From NCBI RefSeq assembly GCF_042100115.1, contig NC_091280.1, forward strand, positions 2,578,277 to 2,642,276: a stretch of 64,000 nt of DNA, read 5' to 3'. Of the stretch, positions 10,300 through 22,554 are shown piece after piece. Within the stretch, counting starts at the first letter, position 1; every line of letters begins with the position of its first letter. The stretch is from Alternaria dauci (lineage: Eukaryota; Ascomycota; Dothideomycetes; Pleosporales; Pleosporaceae). The position numbers and the translations under genes are program-made. The notes beneath the pieces were generated by a model that did no database searches, was not told the DNA's origin, and worked only from the letters and a program-made list of their open reading frames with translations.

Positions 10300-11545
10300 T
10301 AGAACCATGGCTATGACGTCACCCGTACTCAGATTTCGGGTGGCAGCGCTATCTCACCTGAAAACTGAGTAAGAACAACACCACAACGCCCAACTATCAC
10401 TATCTCCACTCTGTCGCCTTTGTTATCAATGCTTTCTCTTTCCTTTGTCTTTCATTTGTTCTGCAAGCGTGCGATGCGTATTAAAGTAGCATGATAGGAC
10501 CATGCTACAAGGAAGGGGAGGTTTGTGCCGGTGCACAGGGTTCCCCGATGCAGATCCTGATGATCAACCATCTGAAGATCACCTGGAAGAAGAACTACTT
10601 CCAACAAGAGCCCTTTGGACTTGCTTCTTCTCCTTCATCATCGTCTATTCAACATGCTTTCTTCGATACCACACACGTGTACAGTACTCCAGACCTAGAG
10701 AATCTCCCTAGAATGAGATCATCTCTTCTTACCAACACAACGTCCTTATGCTTCCTTGTCCATACTAACTACTCCATGTGCTCGTAGTCGTACATCTTCA
10801 TGTCCTCCAACACCCGTACAGTATCAGTTTTAGCAGTATTTGTCTACAAGGACATAGAAGAATCACTATTCTGGCACGTTGGCTGTGGGTCTGAATGAAG
10901 GTATAGAGTTTGCATATTCATGATGCGGCAGAGTAAAAAGGATGTGAGGAACAAAGAGGGCTGCATGGTATTGCTTCTTTCAGAAGAGATTTCGATAAGT
11001 CAGGTCTGCGCACGAAGTTGATGTAGTGTTATTTGTCCGGCAGGGTTTCTACCCTTTACCTTTAGTATGCTATCGGAGCCCCTCTATCCGCCTCAATCCT
11101 TTTTCGTTCATGTTGGCAATGTATATCGTGAGTAATCCCTACAACGCGGTCTGTACCGAGCAAAGTGTTATAAAGCTAGAAAGAAAGCATAATAAGATCG
11201 ACTTCGGATATCTGGGTTTTACTCAGATCTGAAAGCTAGGGCTGGCAAAGAAGGTTGAGATCAAAAGCAATCGTCCAAAAACAGATATGCTGGAAAAGAA
11301 TTCTCCCAACAAACGTTCTTAGGTAGTTCCGGAACTCCCCCCACTCTATGCCAAATGCATTGCCTGCTAAAGGATACTGTTATGAAGATCTTAGTGAGTC
11401 ATTAGTTGCCCTAAGTGTTCGGAAGCGGGTGAGTAGAAGAAAGGTAGACCTAATGGTATAAAACCGCTGCCTGACCACAACTTGTTCCCGTCAATCAAGA
11501 CCCCAAACACTCTCCTCAAGCACTATTCGTCTACTCAAACATACC
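10300..11545. other. intergenic, no firmly supported gene
   Basis: Two overlapping frames (10491-10787 and 10502-10711) occupy part of this stretch. The second reads as an acidic segment, a hydrophobic segment and a basic tail, so a small membrane protein is possible but unsupported. The rest includes the promoter of the WSC gene at 11546. Confidence 0.45.
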
Positions 11546-12280
11546 ATGAGATTTCCCTGGATTCTCTTTATCTCTGGCCTTTGTGCCAAGGTCCAAGGCG
11601 GTGACGTACAGCAAGTACTCGGCAGCTCTCTCGAACTTTCTGGGACCTTATACACATGCGAGAATGGTATGTAAAACTTAATAATTTTGTTAGTTTGCAG
11701 AAGCTTACCTGATAAACTAGGTGTTAAGCCATCAATCACTTGTACGCACCCGTCGCTGCACGAACACAGCTGCTCGTGCACTTGTACGAACGGTCTCAGA
11801 TTCGAACAATCCCTCCCATCTTCTGTCCAGCCCGGTGGAAGCAGCAACAATTCTTCTCTCGATGCCTGTCAAGCAGCCAACGACGAATGTCTTGTGCGCG
11901 AGCAAGGCTTAGCAACCCAACTCGCAGAGAAAGAACAAGAGCTCCTCCAGCGACAGGAGGAACTTTTAGCGGAAATAAGCAAGTACAAGAGCAAACCCCC
12001 CGTGTATCAGGGTTGTTACGTCGAGCAGGCCAATCCATCCAACATCCTAAACGCACGCAAAACGAACAGCCAGAGTCTGACATTGGAACAATGCTCTACT
12101 ATATGTGAGGGGTACAACTATTTTGGCGTCCATGGTGGGTACATTTGCATGTGTGGGCAGGCATTGAAATCTGGGGCGGCTATAGGAAAAGAGGAAGACT
12201 GTAATTCTCCCTGCCGCGGTGACAAAAGTCAGAAGTGCGGTTCCGCTTCGATGACGGCTGTATACTCTCGCTCGAAGTGA
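11546..12280 (+). CDS. secreted coiled-coil WSC-domain protein
   Basis: Two exons (11546-11666, 11721-12280) with a 54-nt GTATGT...AACTAG intron in phase 1 give 226 residues. Residues 1-18 are a signal peptide. Residues 38-72 are the shared Cys module (CENGVKPSITC, CSCTCTNG, FEQ). Residues about 98-130 are a Glu/Gln-rich coiled coil. Residues about 135-224 are a WSC domain (QGCYVE, CSTICEGYNYFGV, ICMCGQ, CRGD..KCG). Same layout as the gene at 1898 but with a shorter coiled coil. This is the last ordinary gene before the repeat region. Probable cell-wall or extracellular glycan-binding protein. Confidence 0.88.
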
Positions 12281-12520
12281 TGGGCTGAAGCTCAGTTGGT
12301 GAGTTCCTACCGGAGAGGCTGTGCCCGATTCCACTCGGATCGGACTGTTTTTGGTGAGGGAGATAAGGAGCGATAGAAAAACGAGGAGTGGGATCGGGGG
12401 AGTGGGATCGGGCGACTTGGGGTTAGCCGTCTGATGGGATAAAAGATATCTAAAGAGACCATTTCATGCAAAATGGCCGTGCAATTTCAACAGTCCGCTC
12501 AGATTCTTCATAGCTCTCCC
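12281..12520. other. intergenic, 3' flank of WSC gene
   Basis: Contains a short GAGTGGGATCGGG repeat near 12,390-12,415. No gene seen. Confidence 0.45.
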
Positions 12521-12549
12521 AACCTAACCTAACCTAACCTAACCTAACC
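12521..12549 (+). repeat. interstitial (CCTAA)n telomere-like tract
   Basis: About six tandem pentamers of AACCT, one base short per unit compared with the CCCTAA telomere repeat. They are in the orientation opposite to that expected for this chromosome end. The tract lies exactly at the junction between gene space and repeat block. Confidence 0.8.
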
Positions 12550-12572
12550 AATATGAGGCCGGGTGTGAGGCC
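12550..12572 (+). repeat. boundary motif, left copy
   Basis: Sequence AATATGA followed by GGCCGGGTGTGAGGCC. A near-identical 16-bp core (GGCC-A-GGTGTGAGGCC) occurs at 32449-32464. There the arm TCATATT, the complement of AATATGA, lies on the other side. Confidence 0.6.
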
Positions 12573-12678
12573 TAGTATATTATGCGCCGGGGTATCAGAC
12601 CCTGATTCTTCCTAGTCGGGTAATCGTGCACCATGACCCAAAGACGCGTGTATGCAACGAGAATCAGGTGCTGATTCT
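12572..12678 (+). repeat. 107-bp direct repeat, left copy
   Basis: Begins CTAGTATATTATGCGCCG and ends with a hairpin-forming AGAATCAG-GTG-CTGATTCT. The same sequence with scattered mismatches is at 28951-29057. Function unknown; it could be a fragment of an LTR or of a shared subtelomeric element. Confidence 0.7.
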
Positions 12679-13169
12679 AGAGCTACATGGCCAAGTCGAC
12701 TCAGCCCTATCCCAGGGCGCTATCCCAGGGCGCTAGAGCTACATGGCCAAATCAACTCGGCCCTCTGTCTAGTTTCTCAATCGCTGATTCGCTCGCTTAC
12801 GTTGAGTTGTACTGTGCGTACGCTTACGTCTCGCCTCACCAAAACTCTATGCGACTGCAGCGTGTTCAAGCGTCTAGGTATAATCTAGCACAGGCTCTGC
12901 GCGCTGGAGTTTGTCTAGGCTTATTAAGATGCTGGCACACTCGCAATAGTATCGTACGTCTACTAAGACACTATCTGCCACTTGCATTACCGCCCGCGGC
13001 GCAGTTCCTATCCTACGCAACAGGATAATAGCGTGTAATAAAGACGAGATAGGGGGAAATTATAACCAGCCACTTCTTTTTCTTATTATTATGCATTAGC
13101 TTTAAATGCCTGTAAAGTTACAGGCTTGCTAATAGAAAAAAGATAAATATATTAAGACTATCTTGCGCG
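12679..13169. other. subtelomeric sequence, no gene seen
   Basis: Contains a local duplication (GCTACATGGCCAA and CTATCCCAGGGCG each occur twice between 12,682 and 12,755). Short open frames here are not coding-like. The last part (from about 13,030) becomes AT-rich and merges into the RIP-damaged TLH relic. Confidence 0.5.
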
Positions 13170-13350
13170 TTCCTATAGACCTTTTTTATTACCTTACGGA
13201 CTATTAATTATAGATATACATCCTGTGCGGTATAGGCGTTAAGCCTAAGCATTACCTAATATATCTTATAAGGTGGTATACTAACTATTTAGAGGTTAAT
13301 ACGTTAAAAAAAGCTAGGATGCTGCTTATTAAAGAACTTATGCTAAAAGG

Positions 13351-13568
13351 TGTAACGGGCTGAACGCCCTTCAGATAGCTCCTCGATGGAATCTCGGTCT
13401 ACTCGCAGAATCCGGGTGCTACCCTAAGCACCCGGATTCTATCGGCCCGACTGTTACTCGGGCAACTAGCGTTGTATATAGATAGCTGCGTAGCTTAGGA
13501 GCTTAGCCCTCTATCAAATACAACCTCTGTAAACCTTACGTTTGCTCCCCGGAGCGCAGCCCCTTACA
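13351..13568 (+). repeat. 5' LTR (218 bp)
   Basis: Same length as the 3' LTR and differing at ten positions, all G/A. Contains an internal hairpin (AATCCGGGTGCT...AGCACCCGGATT) in its first half. Confidence 0.95.
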
Positions 13569-14449
13569 TTTTGTATTTAATCCCAATCAACAGAGCCTTA
13601 CTTTAAGACTCTGTTAACGCGACGCGCGTCAAGCTCCTTAACCGCCTCTTCTGTTACGTGCGAGCAGGTTCATCTTCCGCACAGGATTAGTGTTGCTCTG
13701 TTGCCCAAAAGGCTTTCAGACAACAACTAGGCATAAGCTATCGCGAGATTACTAGCCTAGGACTGCAGCTTCGCAGGACGCTCAGTCAACGCGCTACCGG
13801 CCTCGCGCGACGCCCAGTGGTGAACGATTATTAGGCAGCTAGTGGATCCTAGTCTGCGAGCGAATACCGTTCACAGGGAAGCCCTACGCGATACCTCAAC
13901 AGTACTAAGGTGTAGGTCCTACTATACACAAGACCCTTCGTAAGAACGTACGTAATAGCAGTAGGTGAAATCCTGTTAAGCTCTTCGAAGGCCGAAGAGG
14001 CAGGTCTAGTTAGCCGCAGTACTAGAACTATCCGAAGACTATTCAGAGTCGCTAGGAAGACAGTTGTACGAGCGCCCGCTGCGCAAGTCCTATCGGTCCT
14101 CTATTAAACGAGGCATAGGCCACGATACTAAGTTAAAGTACTGACTAGTGCGAGAATCGTGAGCGTAAGGTAACTAGGTTACTAAAAGTCGCGACTGCCT
14201 AACGACTACCGAAGGTCGTTCAGAAGGGCTTTATTATTGCGAGTAAGCCACGGAAGCCCTATATAGTGACAGGCTACAGAAGCCCTACCAGTCCTCGCCG
14301 TAGAGGAGTAGGCTACTACTCAGCAGTTTACGGGAAACTAGCTGCTAGTGCAAGAACAATCAACTAGCGAATACCAATCGGAAAGCCCTATAAAGGAAGC
14401 AGGCACACACACACAAGATAAGTTTCTAATAGAAGATTAGAAGATAACG

Positions 14450-15720
14450 GATAACGTACCCAACCTTAACGTTAATGAGCTATCGGCGTACGCGTCGGCT
14501 AAACACCTCGCAGGAGTGTTAGACGAGGAGATACAAGAAGACATCATTCGGATGCTTAGGAGTGACGGTTAGAAGGACGCTGCGATAGCTCTGATGATCA
14601 ACAAGATCGCTAGACGCACTAAGCAAGCGAGAGAGTCACCTAAGGGCTCACCAAAGGCTTCTCAGAACGCAACAACAGCAATGCTAGCGGCTCTGACCCA
14701 GCTCACGCAGATAATAGCACCTATAACCTCCCGGTTAGAAGCACTAGAACAACGGGAGCGCCAACTATCAAAGCCCGTCCACATACCCGAAAGCCGTTCA
14801 GACCTAACCCTCTCACCTGTACTCCTAGAAGCACGCACAAAGACGAAGTATCCTTACCTAGAACTGTTTAATGGAAACAGGACGAAGTACTCTTCCTTTA
14901 GATACAAGACGAAAGCTAAGCTGTGCAACGACTACTAGGACGCACTAGACAGAATAAAGATCGCCTATGTAGTAAGTCGTTGCTCTAAACGAGCCTCAGA
15001 CGTTATCCTTCCTTAGGCGGAGCAACACCAGGAGTATAGTTCGGTAGAAGACTTATAGCACTTCCTTAACTAACAATACGACGACCCACACCTAAAAGCG
15101 AAAGCATTAGACTAGCTGTCGAACCTACGGTAAGGAAGACGCCTAATCCGAGACTATCATATAGAGTTCAATAGGTTAGAACTTTAATCAGGCGTACAAA
15201 TTAGCGATACCTAGAAGAAAAGTATGTTCTCGAAGGGACTTAACGTTAAGATCTAGAAGGCCTTAGTGCTAGTAAACGAAAACCTCTTATTTAAGCAGTT
15301 CGCACGCGAAGCAACCTAAGTATTAGACAGCCTCTACTAGGTGAATATAGCGACACGCAGCCGAAAGGAGTTCAGTCAGCAGCATAGTTATAACCCCTAA
15401 CGACAGAACTATCAGAACCGCGCGAGAACGCCTTCACCGCTAGAGGACATAGACTAGGAACCTACGAAGGCTAGTAAAGTGAGTGCGAAGGATAGGAGAC
15501 TAAACAGCGATTAGGGAAAGTGCTATAGCTGCGGTGAAGCTGGGCACTTTGTAAGGAACTGTAAGAAGGGAAGTAAGCCTAAAAGTACTAGGGTAAATAA
15601 AGTAACTCAGCGTGAGTCCTTACACACCTGTAGCTGTTATACGAAGACACTAGACAGCAGCGACGCAGAGGACCTAGAGGACTTGGGAAAAGAGTAGCTC
15701 CGAACTAGAGTCTTAGTTTG
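14450..15720 (+). pseudogene. chromovirus gag, degraded
   Basis: The frame is broken by stops, but the longest open stretch (14594-14938) reads as a typical gag N-terminus ending in KYPYLELFNG. A CCHC zinc knuckle (CYSCGEAGHFVRNC) is encoded at about 15,520-15,565, followed by the gag-protease junction. Confidence 0.8.
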
Positions 15721-15779
15721 GAGCCTCTGAAGATAGATCGGCGAACATATAGCGAATGGAACCAGTTTCAACATTAATA

Positions 15780-18700
15780 TATGAAAACATAACCCCTTAC
15801 AGTATACCTAATTGTAAACACAGTCTATAACGCTACTGCGTTAATTGACAGCGGGTGTTTGTGCTACGCACTAGTCAGCAGGAAGTTCGCTCGCTGAAGC
15901 CGCCTTAAGCACTTTATGATCACCCCTCAGATAATTAAGGGGATTAATGGGAAGTTATCAAGAATCGAGGAGGTCTCTCAATTTGAGTTCGACATACACG
16001 GCCACCGAGAGGTCGCCTACGTATATGTAATTAATTACATAGACGAGGACGTCGTCCTAGGGAAGGGGTAGATAGACTATCAAAACGTCACGATAGCTCT
16101 AGCAAAAAAAAGCTTATATATCTACTCAAAAGGCCTTTGGGTGAGGTGCAACGAAGGCGTTACGACCAAGAACGTAGCCAGCCAAGTTAACGCCGCTACA
16201 TTTGCGGGTCTTATAAAAAGATCAAAAGACCCAGAAAGGAGAATCCAGGTGTTCGCTGCCTCAATTGCGGACATTAATAGAGCTTTAGCGCCAAAGAAGG
16301 CAGCAGACGTGCGCGCGCTGCTGCCGAAACAGTATCAGGAGTTCTACGAGCTCTTTAACCCAAAGGAAGCCGAGAAGCTCCCACCTCACCGAGGTCCAGG
16401 AGTAGACCACAAGATTGAGCTGGAACCAAAGGACGCTCAGCCGCCATGGGGACCTCTCTATAGCATGTCAAGAGGCGAGTTGTTAGTTCTACGGAAGGAA
16501 CTTACGTCGCTGCTCAAGAAGGGGTTTATCCGTGTGAGCAGCTCACCAGCTGCCGCCCCAGTGCTGTTCGCAAAGAAGCCCGGAGGAGGGCTCCGATTGT
16601 GTATCGACTATCAAGCCTTAAACGCAATCACAAGGAAGGATCAATACCCTCTTCCGCTTATCCGAGAGACGCTCAACAGTATTAGCAAGGCTAAGTGGTT
16701 CACGAAGCTAGACGTTATCGCAGCGTTCCATAAGATTCGCGTCGCACCAGGCGATAAATAGAAGACAGCCTTCCGAACGAGGTTCAGACTATTTAAGTGG
16801 CTAGTTACCCCCTTTAGCATAGCGAACTCCCCAAGCACGTTTCAACGGTACATTAACTAGACTCTAAGGGAACACCTTAACGACTTCTGTTCGGCGTACC
16901 TAGACGACGTGCTAATCTATTCTGACGGAGACTTAAACCAACACCAGGAACACGTCCGAAAGGTGCTCAGCAAGCTGCAAGCCGCAGGCCTGCAGGTCGA
17001 TATCAAGAAGTGCGAGTTTGAAGTTAAGTCGACGAAGTATCTTAGGTTTGTGATAGAAGCTGGCAAGGGGATAAGCATAGATCCAGCAAAAGTAGCCGCA
17101 ATCCGCGAATAGGAGGCGCCGAAGACAGTTCAAGGAGTAAGATCGTTTCTTAGTTTCGCAAACTTCTACCAAAGGTTTATCAAGAATTTCTCGCAGCTAT
17201 CAGCGCCATTAACAAGGCTAACAGGCGACGTCCCCTTCTAGTGGGGCCCTAAAGAACAATCAGCTTTCGAGAAGCTAAAGGAGATCTTTGTTACAGAGCC
17301 CTCCTTAGCAGCATTTGACCCAGACCGTGAAACGGTGCTTAAATGTGATTCGAGCGGCTACGCAGTGGGTGGGGTACTATCGCAGTATAACAACGAAGGA
17401 GTCCTACGACTATGCGCGTACTTCTCACGGAAGAATAACGTACACGAGTACAACTACGAGATCTACGACAAGGAACTGCTCGCAGTAGTACGTTGTCTTG
17501 AGGAATAGGACTCTAAACTACGTTTAGTAGAGAAGTTCAAGGTAATTACAGATCACAAGAACTTAGAGTACTTTATAAAACCTAGGATGCTAAACGAGCG
17601 TCAGATAAGATGGTCGCTTCTTCTAGGCAGGTACAACCTAGAGCTGTTGTATCGGCCTAGCAAAGAAAACGTGAGAGCCAACGCGCTCTCAAGAAGAGAA
17701 CAAGACCTGCCTGAAGGGGTAGAAGACGAACGCTTACAGAAGCGGTTCGTACAAATACTTAAGCCAACAAACTCCTACTACAAGGAGTCAATTAAAGAGG
17801 GTTCAGATAGCAAGACTCTAGTAATGACAATGCGGCTACGAAGCTAGAGAGGAACAAAGGCAACCAGTTTGTTAGAAGACCAGTCGGACGAGCTCGAAGC
17901 GCAACACCAACAGAAGGAAGAGGCTGCTTACCTTACCGAAGAGGGTTCAGAGCAGCCCCCCGCCAAAGAATTAAGAGGGGGGCAGAATAAGCTCGAAAAG
18001 CTCTAGCAGGAGACAGCAGCGAAGGATCAGGTCTACCAAGGAGCAAAGCAGACGATAGAGGATCAAGAACAGCGGTTCCCAGTAAGCTTAGGCCTAAAGT
18101 ACTCAACCAAAGACTGCTCAGTCGAAGAGGGAGTCCTGTTCTATCAAAGACGTAAGTGGGTACCAGACAGCGACAAGTTAAGAACGGCGATTATCAGCAA
18201 CGCCCACGACTCACTAGCTACGGGTCATCTAGGCCGCGAGTTAACGTATAAGATACTCGCGAGAGACTACTTCTGGCCAGGTATGACAAACTTAATCTGA
18301 AGATACGTCAGGAACTGCGACACGTGCGGAAGAAGCAAGTCTTAGAGAGAGGGCACGCAAGGCTTCCTAAAACCACTCCTAATACCTACTCGGATCTGGA
18401 AGGAGCTCTCTATAGATTTTATTAAAGGACTACCAGAGAGCGACGGCATGACAAGTCTAATAGTAATCACTAATCAACTTAGTAAGGGCACGATCTTCGT
18501 ACCGCTCCCAGATACAAAGACGGAGACTGTTGTCCGAAAGTTTATCAAACGCGTAGTTACATACCACTGGCTGCCAGACGCTATCACGTCTAATAGGGGT
18601 AGCTAATTCGTAAGCGTTCTCTAGGCTAGACTATACGAGCTCCTAAAGATTAAACGGAGACTATTAACGGCCTATCACCCACAGACTAACGGCGCTACAG

Positions 18701-19540
18701 AGAGAATGAACAGCGTCTAGGAAGCGTATATTCGATCCTTTACAAATTAGGCTCAGAACGACTAGGCACGACTCTACCCAATAGCTCAAATTGCGATCAA
18801 CGGAAGAAATGCAACGTCAACAGGGATATCACCATTCTTCCTCCAGCACGGCTATAAAGTGGAGCCTCTACAGCTAGAAATAGGCGACAAGAGAAGACTG
18901 CGAAAGCCTGCCGAACAGCTTTCAGACAAACAAAAAGCAGCAGAGATCGCGCTCAAGCTACAACAAGCTGTAGAGCTAGCCCAAGCAGGAATAGCAGTCG
19001 CCCAGCAAGAACAAGAGAGACAGGCGAACAAGACTCAGAGGGAGGCACAGAGTTACCAAGTAGGCGACAAAGTATAGCTGAAGCTCAATCAGCAATACAG
19101 CACAGGGCGAAACTCAAAGAAACTCAACTAGAAGAACGCTAAGTACACGGTGGTAAAGGTAATCAATAGCCACTCAGTCGAACTAGACACGCCCCCAGGC
19201 CCACACCCTGTTTTCCACGTCGATCAGTTAAAACTCGCTAGTAACGACCCGCTCCCAAACCAGGTTCAGGACAATTATCAACCACAGCCGCTGCAGGTAG
19301 AAGAAGAGGACGAATAGGAGGTAGAGGACATTATAGCAGAAGAGATACGCCGCCGCAGGAGAGGGCGTAAGCTATATTACGAGGTGAAGTGGAAAGGGTT
19401 CCACCAAACAACGCTTGAACTAGCAGAGCTACTCAAGGACGCTGAGGCAGTAGATCGCTAGGAAGCATTCACAGAGACCGAACGAGACAGCGAGGGCCGC
19501 CTCCCAGAGGGGTTTCAGAGAGGTGATGTAGTATCACTAT
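15780..19540 (+). pseudogene. chromovirus pol (PR-RT-RH-IN-chromodomain), degraded
   Basis: Protease LIDSGC near 15,841. Reverse transcriptase from about 16,370 (LRLCIDYQALNAIT, then KWFTKLDV, and YLDDVLIYS near 16,900). RNase H near 17,340 (LKCDSSGYAVGGVLSQ). Integrase zinc finger H-H-C-C at about 18,205-18,340 and core near 18,410-18,720, where the second catalytic Asp now reads Asn (TSNRGS, formerly TSDRGS in the family). Chromodomain at about 19,375-19,470 (YYEVKWKGF). Many TAG codons interrupt the frame. The longest clean stretch is 16141-16761. Confidence 0.9.
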
Positions 19541-19554
19541 AAGGAGGGGGGTAT

Positions 19555-19772
19555 TGTAACAGGCTGAACGCCCTTCAGATAGCTCCTCGATAGAATCTCA
19601 GTCTACTCGCAGAATCCGGGTGCTACCCTAAGCACCCAGATTCTATCGGCCCAACTATTACTCAGGCAACTAGCGTTGTATATAGATAGCTGCGTAGCTT
19701 AGGAGCTTAGCCCTCTATCAAATACAACCTCTGTAAACCTTGCGTTTACTCCCCAGAGCGCAGCCCCTTACA
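19555..19772 (+). repeat. 3' LTR (218 bp)
   Basis: Pairs with 13351-13568. Nine of the ten differences are A here and G in the 5' LTR, mostly at former CpG. Confidence 0.95.
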
Positions 19773-20531
19773 AAAGGTCTAACTAACCCTAATCTACTAG
19801 AGTTCTAACTTCCTTAACTAGGACTACTTACCTTACTACACCTCCCTATACACAAAGGGCTATCCTGCCTAACGTATAACTACACTTATATAGCGAAACA
19901 GATTATAGAGAAACACTACTAGAGGTAGTACGCAGAGTATAAACACGCTCTAAGTCGCCTATTAAAGGTTAATACGCTAACTATATCTAACTAGAAGAAA
20001 GTGTCCTACTAGCGTCTCTTTATATATAGCTATAAAAGTTAATACTTTACAGTCGTTTTGCTAGCTAAAGTAAAAGAGGAGGAAGAAACGCTGTAGTGTT
20101 AGGATATAGCTGTAAAGCTACCTAAGGCAGAGTATATACGCGCTTAAATTAATAAAGCGCTAGAGTAGGGAGACTAAGAAATAAGAGCTTTTAAAGATAG
20201 GATTCTAGATAACGCTACGCTAACTAAGATTTCGCCGTAGCTAGAAATAACGCGCTAGCTAAAATATCTTTATAAACATTTATTTATCAAAGTCACCTAT
20301 CTTATAAGCCCTACTAGCTTAGCATTAGAGCCTCTCCTAGTTAAGTTCTTAGATAGCCTAGACCGCGTCGTTAAGTAAGCGCATACTTCTATATAGGACG
20401 ATAAAGTTAATATCTTTAATTAAGCGCGTATTAACAGTTTTATTTAGTGTAGGCGAGCGTTTAACTAGCTACTAATAATCAAACTACGTAACTTAACGTA
20501 TTAAAGTTATAAGTAAGTCTTTAAAAGGCTA

Positions 20532-22373
20532 ACGTGAGCCACAAGCGAGCTAATCACACAAGCGAGCTGATTACTTTGCTAAGACAACACCACCTCCTGC
20601 TATCCATCACAATGTTATAACTACCTAATCTTGAATTACTTTCCCGCGCAGATAGGCTAATCCTTGCCATCCAAGCTATGAAATCTAATACATTACTAAG
20701 TCAGCGACGCGCTGCTGCTATCTACAACGTTCCTTAAAGCACGCTTAGTACCCGACGCGCTAAAACACCTGCCCGACGCGATATCTATCCCAATTCATTA
20801 AAGCTAGTAAAGCACGAGGAAGAGACGATAATCTAGTATATAAGGAAGCTTAACGCGCGAGGTTTTGCTCCTACGCTTAGCTACGTACGAGAAATGGCTG
20901 ATCAGCTACTTGCTGCACGTAGTAGTACCTAGGTTGGCCAGAACTAGGCTACTAACTTTATACGCCGCAAGCCTAGTATCAAATCTTAAGTAACTAGGCA
21001 GCGTGATCTCCAGAGAGTTCTATGCAGCGATCTAGCTATTATCAGCCCCTGGTTTGATCTTGTACGTAGCGTTAAAGCTACGTACGGTATCTTAGACGAA
21101 GATACCTATAACTTTGATGAGACTGGCTTCTAGATGGGTGTTAGAGGGTTAGTAAAGGTGGTTACAGCTTCTGAAAGGCGCCTTAAGCTATTAGGAGTTC
21201 AGCCTAGCGATCGTGAGTGGGTAACGTTAATTACCGCGATCAGCGCTGGAGGCTAGGTTGCTCCACCCTTTCTGATCTTTAAAGCAAAGCACTACGACTA
21301 AGCCTGGTACTATAACCCTAAGGATTGGAGAATAGGTGTTAGTAATAACGGTTAGACGACAAATGAGCTTAGTATCGCCTGGCTACAGCACTTCATCCGG
21401 CATACAGAGGCTCGAATAGTGGGTAGTCACTGGCTACTTATTCTTGATAGCTATGAGAGCTATAAGTCACTTGCCTTCTAAGATCTATGCGAGGAGAATA
21501 AGATTATCACCCTCTGTATGCCTCCGCACGCTTCCTATATCCTACAGCCCCTTAATGTGGGGTGTTTTGCTCCCTTGAAGCGGGCGTACAAGAAGGAGAT
21601 CAATGTCTTGGCAAATAGCCACATCAACCACATCGACAAGAAAGCCTTCTTAACCACCTTTACTTAGGTATTTGGTAGCGCGTTCTCAAAGGAGAATATC
21701 ATATCTAGCTTTCGAGCAACTGGCTTAGTACTATATAACCTAGGGGCGGTGTTATTAAAGCTTGAAGTCAAGCCTCGTACGCTATCACCACCGCTACTAG
21801 GGCTTACCACCTGGCAGCCTAAAACACTAAGCAACGCTATTGAAATAGAGGCTCAATCAGCGCTTATATTTGACCGGATTCAGAGGCACTATAGCTTATC
21901 ACTAGCATTAATTATTGAGATGATGAGGCAGTTTAAAAAAGGGGCGGATATTATGGTACACTCTTAGGTGCTTTTAGCAGCTAGGGTAGCTGACCTTAAG
22001 GCAGCAAATAGAGCTGCTTCTGAGCGTAGGAAGCGTAAAAAGAAGCGAATTCAGGAAGGAGGGTCCCTATCGCAGGTAGAGGCTGAGGCAATAGTTGAGC
22101 AAAGGGACGTTAATGGTCAATTTAAGAAGGAGGCGCGTGATAGGAGGCTGCGCGCAGGTGGTAGTAGAGGTGGTATCCGACGCTGTAAGACATGCGGTGA
22201 AACTGGGCATAACAAGCGCATATGCCAAAAAGATACAGTAGAAGTAGATAATTAATTTAAGCTACTGTACGTTGTAATAGCTTATCGTGGTGTTAAGTTG
22301 TTCGCGTTTGAACGTAGGGTGCTGCATTTAGTGATCAGCTCGCTTGTGTGATCAGCTCGCTTGTGGCTCACGT
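20532..22373 (+). mobile_element. pogo/Fot1-type DNA transposon A, RIP-inactivated
   Basis: A 1,842-bp element with about 43-bp terminal inverted repeats starting ACGTGAGCC. Each repeat contains two copies of a CACAAGCGAGCT subrepeat. It is flanked by TA duplications (20530-20531 and 22374-22375). Inside is one plus-strand transposase with the pogo/Fot1 signatures NFDETGF (about 21,112), LILDSYESY (about 21,440) and LQPLNVGCFAPLKRAY (about 21,545). The third catalytic Asp is now Asn and many stops are present. The C-terminus ends in a zinc knuckle (CKTCGETGHNKRIC). Inserted into TLH relic 1. Confidence 0.92.
20617..22255 (+). pseudogene. transposase of element A (DDD/E superfamily), broken
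   Basis: The N-terminal helix-turn-helix region is followed by the DDE core and an Arg/Lys-rich tail with a CCHC knuckle. Stops at former Gln/Trp codons occur throughout. The catalytic triad is Asp, Asp, Asn, so the protein would be dead even without stops. Clean stretches are 21749-21967 and 21968-22255. Confidence 0.85.
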
Positions 22374-22554
22374 TAATCTATTTTGTATACTAGACTATAC
22401 AGCCTAAGAATTATATTAAACTAGCTTATTATCTAACTACTCACTAGCTAGGGCACCTTAATAAGATAATAGCTATTAGCGAAGAGCTTATAGGGCTTAA
22501 GTAAAGTTAATAGATAAGAGAAAGTAATAAGTAGGGCCCTAACACTATATAATA

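Larger units (their letters stand above)
13351..19772 (+). mobile_element. Ty3/gypsy chromovirus LTR retrotransposon, RIP-inactivated
   Basis: A complete 6,422-bp element with two 218-bp LTRs starting TGTAAC and ending TTACA, flanked by the 5-bp target duplication AAAGG (13346-13350 and 19773-19777). Internal order is gag with a CCHC knuckle, protease, reverse transcriptase, RNase H, integrase and chromodomain, which defines the chromovirus clade. Chromodomains steer integration to modified heterochromatin, fitting its insertion inside a silenced subtelomeric relic. All coding parts carry TAG/TAA stops at former Gln/Trp codons, so it cannot move by itself. Confidence 0.95.

Noticed and set aside
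10491..10787. Two overlapping frames as a small membrane protein
   Set aside because: One reads acidic-hydrophobic-basic, but there is no conservation or splice evidence; too weak to annotate as a gene.
12652..13028. Frames of 78 and 113 residues
   Set aside because: They cover a local duplication and satellite-like sequence with no coding character.
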